DNA from: Balanoglossus misakiensis
Lineage: Eukaryota > Hemichordata
DNA length: 64,000 nucleotides
Assembly (NCBI GenBank): GCA_040954595.2
Contig: CM082576.2
Coordinates: 2,790,001-2,854,000 of the forward strand
Direction of reading: 5' to 3'
Part shown: one piece after another, positions 49,945 to 61,500 of the stretch
How the letters are laid out: every line of letters begins with the position of its first letter
How positions within the stretch are numbered: the first letter of the stretch is position 1
The notes under the pieces: generated by a model
Told to the model about the DNA's origin: nothing
What the model saw: only the letters and a program-made list of their open reading frames with translations
Database searches by the model: none
Position numbers and translations under genes: made by a program

Positions 49945-52842
49945 TGATGGCAACCGTCGTCTAGGCAACAACAGCAGTTGGGTCGATGTCTGATGAGCAT
50001 GAGTGATGTAACTTACACCCGGACTCGTTATTTTTTCCCGTGTCTCTAGGTGCAACTTTTCACACGCTTTGTTTAATCTGTCTGTGTTGCCGGGACTTGA
50101 AAGACCGAGACAGTGTCGACAGCGATTGAGAAGCGTTGTTCATCAGTTTAATTCCAAACCGAGTGGGATTACTCATTCCGAGTGAACATGGCAAACTGAG
50201 TCGGATGTCGATGTTTTTTATTGCATTAGACGAACTCGATGAATAAATTTGAAGGTCCGTTTAATACTTGGTGTTGTTCAGAACCAGCGGGAGCACGCGT
50301 TGTATCCGTTTCCCTTCAAGGCCGCTAATAGTAATAAAAATATTATCACAGGAATGTCGTTGTTGCATCATAGAAACCAAATTACAATAGAAGATTTTTC
50401 TGCACCATACCCAAAGCTTTTCAAATTTGATATCTATTCTGAGCGGGAAAGAATAGTTTTTAAATTGATTGCCAGCTCTTTACAAAATTTATCGTCCTGA
50501 AATCCCGACGATGAAAAAATAAACGCGGTGTCAATATTTCTACCAGTACATGCTTTCCACTTCATCTCTCAAATGTTGGCAGTAATATTTATCAAACGTA
50601 ATGGCGGACTACTCTCGATATTTACTGCGATTGGTCTCCTCATCACACACATTTTATGTCTAAAATTTGCACTAATGGTGATTTCAGTGAATATGGACAA
50701 GCCTCAGAGCAGACTCCGATTTTTCGCCTTATATGAGACACGCGGGGGTGAGGGGGGGGGGGGATAGGCACTATTCTATACAGACATTCTCTCGATCTAC
50801 CACCAATGGCATAATAGAGGCAGTAGAAATCCGGCTAGCCACGCGCAAGTCGCGCCAAACGTTATGAATGCGTTTCAAGTCTCGTCTTGTCTATATAATT
50901 AGGATTATACTGCAGAAGTCTGTATAAAATGTAAGTTAAATTGCCAGACAGATTGCCAACGTTTTTCATTTCGCCCAAAGTCAATTTATTTTCCCTCAAC
51001 ACGTCCAACTAATATCGCTCGTCATCAGCCGATATTCTTACCGCCGGGCATCTTTGACGTAGAATCTTTGACGCAATTTACACAGAAAGAATTATTATTA
51101 AAGCGAATCAGCAGAACCCAGTTGATGTAGAACTGTGTTTTGTCAAACGCGCACATCGAGTTGGCGGGAACGCACTTCCGCAGCACGCTTGACGTCCGAA
51201 CAATGGGCAGCGATGTCGATATACAGTAGAATATTCAGGCTCTGACGAGAAATCATTATCTTTTCATATCGGAACTATCAGGTATAGCAGCATATTTCTA
51301 AAAAAGTACTTTCGCACTGCATTATCACAATCAACGCGACGAATACTCCAAAAACGTCCCAAAAGACGACATGTGCTATACAAGATGGCGGTTTTTATCT
51401 CGTTCCCACATCGTTTCTTTCCTCGCTTTGGGAGCCCCATTCAACTCACTGATATTTAATTTTCTCGGATGGAGTACACGCAGGTGATAATTTTTAACTT
51501 TTTAATTATAGATGCAAGGACGATATTGATATCGTATCAAGCAGGCGAAATCCCTCGTGTGACAACATTTTTTTTACCGCAATACCAAATGTATTACAAC
51601 TGCACCCACGAAGTCATGATTTTTTTTGCCTGAGGACTTTTTTTCTCAGAAACTTACACAATAGCTGACGTGCCATATCGCGATTTTAACTGCTGTGTTA
51701 TTTGACCACGTGATAAGCATCTTTCGGATCAGCAAAATCGCCCTAAAGACCATTTTGCCATGGCAACCAAAACAAGCACATTTGAATCACGGAAAGACAT
51801 AACACTAATATCGATTTTCACGTTAGTGCGTCTCACAGCACTGTAACACTGCAGACTGCATATGGGCTGACGTCCACACCACACAGTAGCTCAGTAGAGC
51901 TGCGTCGCTTCAATTCGGTCAAGTTCAAATATAATCCGTGGATGTGAGACAATCATTGTCGACTGTTTTGATAAGCAACACTACAATGAACAAGACAGGA
52001 ATAAAAAAAATAGAGAATCTGTACATGTTAATCTCAAATACACGTCGTGCCCAATATCACGTCGTATCTATTCGTTGAACCATGTATACACCGCGAGTTT
52101 CTAAATGCTAGGCTACATGTTGGTTTTTTCAGACCATGATCTATCAGTCGCGATTAATTATTGGTGAAAATCGACCCCACTTCAGAGGAAGGTCTTCTGA
52201 TGGAAGAGGAAGCAGTGTCTTCTGATCAAGCGAGAAATTAGATGCGAAAACATTACCACGGCGAAATAATCTGAGATGCAAACGACGTTGATATCCAACC
52301 GTGCTCTTATTCGAGATGACTAATGTCAACTTAATTGGCAGATAAGTTACTTCTGCCGCATCTCGGCGGCGGCGAGAGAAAAAAATCTGTCTCCCGGCTT
52401 AGTTCTTAATACCAGATATTGGAGAACGGGCCATAACTAAAATTAGAGGTCATAAAACGGACGTAAAAGTTAATATCTAAAAGTTATTACACACTATCAC
52501 TGCCTTCGTGGTTATCGTAATGAAAGTAGGATCCGTATAGAAGTGGTCGCAAGCTTATTGCTTCTAATCGTGAGACGCGAGTCTGGCATGTCGACGATGT
52601 TCAGTCATTAGGATGTGCAACGCATCTTCCCAAAGGACAAACGTCGTTGTGTGCACGGCTTGAGCCAAGATAAAATCTTGACATCTCGATAAATTAGGAA
52701 GACAACAATCCACTTAACACCGAACATTGCATCATACCGTTGTTCGCATGGCGGCTCTTTATGACGGGACAGTCTGAAAGTACATCTGCCTACTGATAAA
52801 TCTTGTGTGCGGCGGTGCTTTAATGTGCTGCTGAAAGGTATC

Positions 52843-52977
52843 AAGAGACAGAGAGACAGAGAGACACAGAGAGACAGACAGAGGTAAAGAAACACAGACA
52901 GAAGGAGAGAGACAGAGAGAGAGAGACAGACAGACAGAGGGGAAGAAACGCAGAGAGAGAGAGAGAGACAGAGACAA
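52843..52977. repeat. Compound (GA)n/(GACA)n purine-rich low-complexity tract
   Basis: About 135 bases built from GAGA, GACAGA and GAAACACAGA blocks. The minus-strand open frames across it (Ser-Leu and Cys-Leu rich, up to 156 codons at 52608-53078) are products of the repeat, not genes. Confidence 0.95.
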
Positions 52978-55448
52978 ATAGTCTGTGGGTTTGTTTGCTG
53001 GTCCATCTCAACGAATATTTCACAAATTGTATCAATGACCTGAACCATGTATTGATCATACAACCGTGAGTTGAACACAAATCAGACCCGCTTTCGGTGC
53101 GCGATAAAGGTACGGGACTAAACTTTAGGAGAGGCTAGATTTGCTTTAAGCTTTAGAGCAGAAATGAATCCTAGCTTGCCAGACAAGATCTACCGATTGG
53201 CAGTGTTGCACAGTGAAACATTATGTATAACAGTGGTACTCATAGCAGCAGTTATTCGGTCACTCATTTAGGTCACGAATACCCTCAATACAAGCTTTCA
53301 CGGAGTATTAGTCATTACCGGTGTGTTCATAAAGAATTGCAACTTAATTATGACAATTTTGCTCTTTATTGCAGGGTACATTTCCAAGTTTCATTTTATT
53401 ATGCGTAAAGGAATTGTGAATATACAGCCCATAAAATATAGTGGGCGTAAATCATTATGTCTTAGTTATAAACCCACATCCAGCAATAAACCAATATAAG
53501 AGTTAATGTGTCGAATGTTTAAAACTTACTGTACTTTGTCGCATAAAATTTTACTATTATAATACAAACAAAGATTTAAAAAAGCATAAGTTAGAGTTTA
53601 AATAATTCCAAAAACCGGAACGTTGCTGTCAAGATTTGTCCATTGGGATATCGATCAGAATAAGCTAACAACAGATCCGCTGTACGATAAGTTTATTTTG
53701 GAATTATCTTAACGACTGTTTCCAAGAGGCTGTTTTGAGAGGGGTTCAAAGTCTTATACGCACAACTCGTTTCATGGCGACCTTTGACATGTGGGAGACG
53801 TCCTGGCCAGTTGTTCGTTGTGTGATGACCAGCTGCATGTGCAATTGCATAAAAACTACAGCAATTACAAACTGGAGATGTTTTTCTCCTACTGACCGAT
53901 ATATCATCCCCGATCAGCACAATCGATCATTTATTTTTAAAATTAATTTTTTTTATCATGGCATGATACATTGGTCAGTTTGGTTATTGAACTTCCTTTT
54001 CACCTGTGATCTGGGAAAGTGTCGGGAAAAAAAGGATATCAACGGAACATCGCGTGGGACTTTCAAGTTCCGGAGAGTGACAGAACGTTTCCATCCTGCA
54101 TCCCATGATCATTTTTGCCGCTTTATGAGATATCACAAGTCAGGGGAACAGTTACACAACACTGTAGCATAGGTTCTAATTGCGAAAGCCTGTTTGTGGT
54201 GGGTTTGTGTCTATCACTGTGCCACTTAATACCCAGGCCAATACTAAACCCTCAGTTACCGAAGCGAATATTTGTTTGTTCCACCTAGGAGGAAGTGCAG
54301 CGTGCGTGCGTGCATCCGTTTTTGTTTGCATCGCACCGCCGCCATACTTCAAACGGGTCGCAATAAAATGTACGTGCAAATCGAGAGCAACTCCATCTCG
54401 GCGTTCTGTTTCACTTCCGCCTCGAGTGCCGCAATCGCGATTCAACCATGTTTCTTTATCGATATAATCGAGCACGCACACTTTTCGTTACCCCCGTCTT
54501 GATGTATGGGTGGGCGGCGGGCGAGACTACGTTTCTTCCCAGGAGAGTTCGTGTTCCACATTGCACGGGACAAACCGATGATAAAAAAATGAGCATCGTT
54601 CACTTCGGATTATGACATACTTTCTGCGGAGCCTCGAGCGAAATTTGACTCTTGAACATGATCAGAAATTGAATGAGGCGCTGCAGACCGGATGCTGTAT
54701 CGTAAAAGAGAAGTTAAGGTTTCTAAAAATTTAAGAAAAAATCAAGAAAGAATGTCCACAGTCCTTAAGTTAGTTAATGGTGGAAATGAAGTAATGCCTG
54801 TTTACAGGTGCGCGGGGGAAAGATCAATTGTCATAGCGACGGAAATTACGAATCCAGTCGGCTAAGTTACAGTGACTTTCATTGGTCTTGTATTAAAATG
54901 TATCAGTATCCGATAACGTCATTGGTTTAGACGGATTTAGTTTAAATAAGCTCGACGGTTCCTTTGATGTTCATTTCTGGTTAGTTTCAAATTCTTCATT
55001 TTGTCCTTTTCAGCGTGGTCCACGCCAAAACACGTCACACGTTTTCTTCAGTGGTGCTTACATGTATCGGTTCTGTGTGTTTTTGGCTTTAATGTTACAC
55101 CACATCCAGACATTCACAATTCTGTGTGACCATCGCAGTTTGGCCACCTGCGCGCAGTGAGTGGATTCTCCGATCTCGGTTTTTCAATCTGGAGAGGTCG
55201 TGTACTCTCTAATTTATTTTTTAAGCCTTAAACGTCGCTAAATGTTGACACGCGTCGACTTCCATATCGCCGCGCCGAGGTTCCGCACCTGCACACCCTT
55301 TATTTTTTACGTGGGTTGTTTTGCCAATGGCAGAATTGCTTATCCGATTCTTCTATACGCCAAACCTCGGCATTGCTCATGCGCGGTTTAGCTCAAGGGT
55401 CGCCAGTGTAAATTATGAGCGTTATCTCAAAATTATTGTCAACGACAA

Positions 55449-55454
55449 AAACAA

Positions 55455-55549
<95 letters not shown>

Positions 55550-55557
55550 GCAACAAC
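55449..55557. repeat. Long (AAC)n microsatellite, about 35 units
   Basis: Near-perfect CAA/AAC repeat with one CAG interruption near the right end and an AAAAAC-type left edge. It creates artefactual poly-Asn, poly-Thr, poly-Val and poly-Cys frames on both strands. Being long and almost pure, it is expected to be highly length-variable. Confidence 0.98.
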
Positions 55558-58500
55558 TGATTGGGGGACTTCGAAGTTCAAATCGGAGATCCTCTGACAA
55601 AATTTTAGATTTATCTGTGTCGGTGGTATACTCATCTTCCGTCCGTTTGAACCAAACGCGCTCAAAAGCAAGAAGACAATTTATAAAACTCCACTGGGAA
55701 TACGCGCAGTTTTGCAAATAACGAACTTGGAAGAATAAATCTAAATGAGAACGTGGAAATGTCACGCAGCACCATGACCCGTCTTGTGAAATTTCCGAAC
55801 AATTTCTGGCATTAATTGGCAATGGACTTCACACAGGAGTTTGGAGTATTGAAATGCAAAAAAGCACCACAAGTATACATGTTGTGATCATGTGAAGTAA
55901 ACATATGTTTAGGATAAAGAGTTAGGCAACATTTATCGAAGGCATCATTAATCCAGTCATTTTCACGTTTCATTTACAGCCAAACACAGTGCCACACGAC
56001 TTTTGTAATTGTTCCTGGACTAAACATATTAGTAACGTTATCGCGAACGTCCAATTAAAATAAATATGTCCTTCAGAAGATATAATAGGCACGTTAGCTA
56101 GATAAATCGTCGAGAGAAAGAATATAGTTACGCATCAATAGACACCCATAGGCTACCCTACGTGACGTCACCGAAAAGGTCAAGGGTGCATACAGTACAA
56201 TGGGTATTACAAGTCTAATACACATTTTTGTGTGCGTGAAATGTAACGTAAGGTATTAAGTCTTCTATAATGATCAGAAAACCAGCAGGTTCGACAAAAT
56301 CCTAATTCTGGTTTCCGACTATGAAGACAGTTTAAACATAAGTTACCTTTTTTGGCATGCAAATGTGTATCAAAACCGAATCGCTACCGAGCCGGTCGAC
56401 TGGTTGACGACTGATCTAATTGTTGTAGCGGGCACCAATCAGCAGAGACTTGCTGAAAAATGAATCATCGCCCCGATGCCAAGGACTACCTTTAAAAGCT
56501 GGATTTTTGTTCTGCTTCTAGGCAAATTTTCGACAAATGCAATTTGTAATATCATTTATTTACATTAAATTCGTTATCTTCACGCTCCATTAAATATCAT
56601 TACTGAGCAGTATTCAAGGAACGGGGAAATGTGTCCTTGTTCTTCCAAGAATACGCTAAATTTGGACCAATTGGAAACCCGCGAGAAAACAGATTGAGAC
56701 ACCATCATCAGCTCATGCCTTACTGCAGCCGAGAATGGCGTTCCACACTCTACGACATTCTCCAAACCCTTCCTCACAATGTATTCTAAAACCACGCCCA
56801 CTGTAATAATTGGAAAAGATATACGCTTTGCGTTCATAGTCGGTCATCAAAGGAGAATGAAATACGCTATTCAGAACAGATTGCTGGGAGAGAAACAATC
56901 GAAAGTGGCGTTCAACAGAGCTGCATGCTGGTTTCTTAACGTCTCTTTTTGTCCCTCAATCAATGTTGTGAAGTGGACGCATGCGGAGAAAGTTGCTATT
57001 ATAGTTTTATATCGTCGTACATCCGATAAAAAATGTTTAATATATTGATATGGCCTCGATATATATATATACATGTATAAGGGGATTATAACATTATAAC
57101 AAACCACATAATTATGTCCTATGTCCCGAAAAATAACAGAAACGGTATAATATAGCTACCTTTAAAACACGCGCAGGATGCTCATTAGGGAGCACTGATG
57201 CACACAGGGATTTAGTCTTCGCCCGTCCGCAGATAATAGAAGAAATGACGAAATTCCGGCGCGATGCTTGTGTCACGCCGAAGAGCCAACACAAATAGAC
57301 CTCTGGTATTTACATCCATAAACTGAACAACTATTGTCTCACGCTTATTACATTAAGACCTGTTGAACAAATTCCAATCCCCACGGCACAAGCGGCAAAG
57401 AGAATCCGAGATTGCAGACGTTTCAATCAGCGTATGTCTCGCGTATAAATATTGAGTCGAACAGGACTTCAGAGGCCGACCGTCGCACTGCCTACATGTA
57501 TGCGCGGCCAATGTAGGTTATTGAATCAGGGCGCTAGACGGAGTCAAATGGAAACAAATGAAATCTCCTTTCCGTTCTAACTGATTCGCACTAAATTTTC
57601 ATCGCCGCTCGTGGCGGGGCCACTTCTATTCGGTACGCTACGAAATTTACCTCGCCATTTGGCCAATTATTGAGCGTTTGTCAGAAAACGAATGTGCTAT
57701 ATTAACCACCCCGTTAACGCAGTCCCAATGTTCAGCTATTTAAACAAGACTACATAATGTGTCGTTTATTGAGCGGCAGTGTAGAGGACGAATGACGAAA
57801 TCGCAGCGTGATAAGAATTACGCTCTCTCCATCCCATATGAAAATAAAACTCCAAGTGTTACATTCAGTGCTGAAAGTTATTGCTTCTAGTTATCGTGAC
57901 CTTGCGGATCTCGCCTCTCTATATTGTATAACGGGTAAATGTGGGATGCATAGCGATGAAAGTAAAACTGCAGTAGTTAGCCAATTTGATTACAATCACT
58001 ACTGTAGAGATAGGCGACAGATGCCATGAAGCTGAAACCAAAGCAACTGTGTGAAAAGAATGACGACCCCAACGATCAAAAACCTCACAGTGATTACCCA
58101 ATGATGGTTCATCATCCCTAATTATAGGTGACGAGAGCGTGAAAGCGAGCTCAGCTGGCACACCACCATGCGATCCCCTGATTGGCCGAAAGATTGCCAG
58201 ACTCGTCTCTTGATTGGCTGAACGACTGCTTTATAATTGTGCTTCTTTGTTTTTCGAGGAATGGACGAAAGGCGAGCCACCGCCCTCGCCATCTGTCTGG
58301 GTCACTGATTGGTTGTTGTGGATGTCACCTGATCTTCTCGGGTATACATCCAGAGTTCGTCTAAACAATGAACAATGAATACTATTGACACGCGAATATG
58401 ATATGAAAGTAAAGATTCTATTGGACAGACTCACATATAGACAGACAGAATATCATTGTAATTGGGTCAAGTGAGGCAGGGGCCACTGGATTTCAAATAT

Positions 58501-61500
58501 CTCTACCATCAGCAGTCAAGATTGATTGATTGATGGGATTAAATACGGTTGATGACTGTAAGCACTTGTTCTCTCTGCGGGCGCATCGGCAGATCGCCAT
58601 GGGAAACGAGCGAGATCACTTCATTACGTCAGTCACCCACACATGTTGCCACGTCAGTTTTTATTCTTGTTGCATGCAAAACCTTTTGCTTCACTTGAAA
58701 AAAAGATTGTACGACGAACAAACCCGTACTTGACATTCATTTTACTGTACTTCAAAGTTGCGGATCAAACACTCGTTCCATGAAACTGGCAGACAAGAAA
58801 ATAATTGCTCTGTCCAGGCGAAGAATCGCAAGATCATCGTTTGTATAGGTGCCTATTTTATGAATGTGTTTAACGTTTATTTACATTCGATTCCACGAAA
58901 GCAAATGGATGACGACATTTGAGCTCTCTGAAGATTAATATAAGCTTATTTCACTCTCTCGTTGACAAGTCAGTTTCTGTTTGTATCTGTATTGGCGCCA
59001 AGGCAACAAGTAGTCCGATTTATCTTTCCTGGAAATGCGAACTCTTAAGTTCTATTGTAGTATTTTGTGGGAACATGATGTCTGTTCGCGATACACTTTT
59101 ATCATTAGTACTCTGATACAAAGAAGAGATTAGGTCGCACCTGAACGCTAGTAATAACTTGACTACATGTAAAAATTTCTCAAGGGAAATCCAGTGTGGA
59201 CAGGAACGTCGCCTCGTTCAATGGGTCGTTCACATCTGAACGCTGGTTGCAAGGGGTTGTACAGTTACACTACCGGCATGGCTAGCTCTCCATGGCCACG
59301 TCGAGACTACGGAGACCGTTGGCGAAACACTACATTCTACACCTGAACCATAAATCACAGTGACTGCACAATTCTGGGCCAACAGACAGAAAATGTACCT
59401 TTGGGAACTGCTTGAGATGAGCAGAATCTATATGCATCGTCTGCGTTCGAATCACCCACCCCTGGCCAATTCGAATACACATTCACACGTATACGTGTCA
59501 ATTACCAAACAAGTAGATAGATAACTCTCAAAAACTAGTCTACCAAAGATAGTCCTTCCCCTCGATTCGTCTAGCCCACCGCATCTCATCTCGTTGTAAC
59601 TGAAATCTCCCTTACATCCCCGGAAGGACTGTAACTGAGTGGATGAGAGAGCGAAGTCCAATCTAAAAATGCCATGTGCATCGTCCGCGGGAACTAAAAA
59701 CAATATTGCCGAATATGCCTAACCGGTATACAAGTCCCACCAGAGACATATGCTTTCCAGACATATATCACGCAGGTGGACCCTTAAAACCAGGGTCAAA
59801 TATGTGCCCTAGCTGGGCCAACTGGAAATATTACTTGTAAATAGTAAATCAAAACAAATGGTATGGCTCTTTCAGGTGCTTTTGATCACTGAGATCACTG
59901 AAATAAGTAAACGCGGCGAACTCGTAGTTTTGGGCCAAGTTGCATCCGGTTCTGTGCACAGATGTCCCTCCAGCAGAGGATAACGTTGCGTAGTGAAACA
60001 AAGCTCGACGGTTTACTAAGCTTGTGTTCTCAATCCGAGCTACTAAGGCTTGGCTTGCAATGCCTTGGCTTAGTCAGAAGGATAAGACTTTTGTGTATCC
60101 ACGGCGAAGGGTGTGTGAGAAAGTCTACTGTCGGTACTGATGGCGCTTTTGACTTTTAATATTAAAGTGGCATTTTGCATGTTTTTAATTTCAAGTTACA
60201 TACGTGTTATTGTACATCTGTATTGTATATCTGCTGATTACACACATATAGTACAAGACATGTATGACTAAATTTGAGTTTAGAAATATTTTCGCCATGT
60301 AGACAGTTTGACATAATATTAATGCTAAGTGAAAATAATACAGTACAAATATTATCACCAATGCTGTTCATTATTTAATGAAACTATTTTGTAACTACAG
60401 TCTGTTAATTCTGGTTTGCAGTGGTGGGGCGCTGTTCAGGTGACATTTAGAATTTGAATTTGCTTAATATTTTTTATTGACAGGTGTACGCGTACTCAGC
60501 TGTTATTGGTAAAAGTTGTTTAGTGGGAGTGAAACTGAATGATATCTTGCGGTTGGGGATTTGCATGAGACAGCGTGACTGGGGCTTTAAGGATTTATGA
60601 TCGGTAAGTAAATATCATGATCAGTCAGCATTGTTTCATTTTCCTCAGGAAAATTGATTCCACTCTAAATTTTTTATTCTGAGCAATGTGGAACGGTAGA
60701 AGGGGATTTTAAAAGTATTTCTCTGTATTATCTCATCGGAAGAGACGCATTTGAGGTTTTTATAGTGCGCGTACACCCTTGAACATATTTGTTCACAAGG
60801 GCCGTGGCATACGATCGTGATCAAGGCAAAATTTTAGTCGGAAATTCTTTCTGGAGCTCTTTTACTCCAACCAGCTCCGAACGAAATCGAGAATAACGCT
60901 GAAGTTCCAAATAGCCCAATCAAAAGACAAAGTACACGTCTTGGCATGGTTGAAATTTCCTGTTATGCGGCGTCTGTTTCAAGCTCTTCATAAAACGTCT
61001 TAACGTGGACTTCAACTGTGCGCGCGCGAAGCATGTCGAGAAAATTTGGATGTGTATATTTCTTTTTAGAAGCTTGGTGTACTTTGTACTGTAATAGTGC
61101 CGCGGTGACGTATCAACTGCCAGTAATGACGGGGGTCATTATCGTATTGCTCATTTTCCAGCCTATTTGGCTAATGCACTATTGATGCAAGATAAAGAGG
61201 TTGGGTGGAGTCTCGTCTTGGCCTTTCTATCCTCGCTCTATTACCAATAGAAACTATAATCGGGCTAAATAAGACGTGTGTTATACCCGAATTCATAACG
61301 ATCCCCTAATCAATAATAATCGGCGAATGTTAGACTACCAGAAAGCCACTTTCGAGGTCAACCCATCAGGCCGAAAACAATATGTTAAAACTCATAAGAC
61401 CAATTACTAAAACTGTTAGTCGATTAGTCAGATTTGTCAGGGACTGGGCATAAATTACAGTGATGGAGGGCTGTCGAATACATGCAGACGATTTTCCGCT

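Larger units (their letters stand above)
41489..55448. other. Stretch right of the solo LTR without confident genes
   Basis: No domain is recognised. Contents are the CREs at 41614 and 49053, microsatellites at 44441, 48932 and 52843, a poly(C) tract at 47986-47996, and poly(G) at 49927-49944 and 50752-50763. A possible start exon at 46191-46217 and an open stretch at 47627-47956 are discussed in the findings. Confidence 0.55.

Noticed and set aside
51886-51930. tRNA-like A box (TAGCTCAGTAG) and B box-like (AGTTCAAATA) pair
   Set aside because: Spacing is about seven bases short for a tRNA, no acceptor stem pairs, and no SINE tail is visible.
52608-53078. 156-codon frame rich in Ser, Leu and Cys on the minus strand
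   Set aside because: The open length comes from the GA/GACA low-complexity tract; the three overlapping frames there are equally repetitive.
55321-55822. Poly-Asn, poly-Thr, poly-Val and poly-Cys frames
   Set aside because: Direct translation of the AAC microsatellite in different frames and strands.
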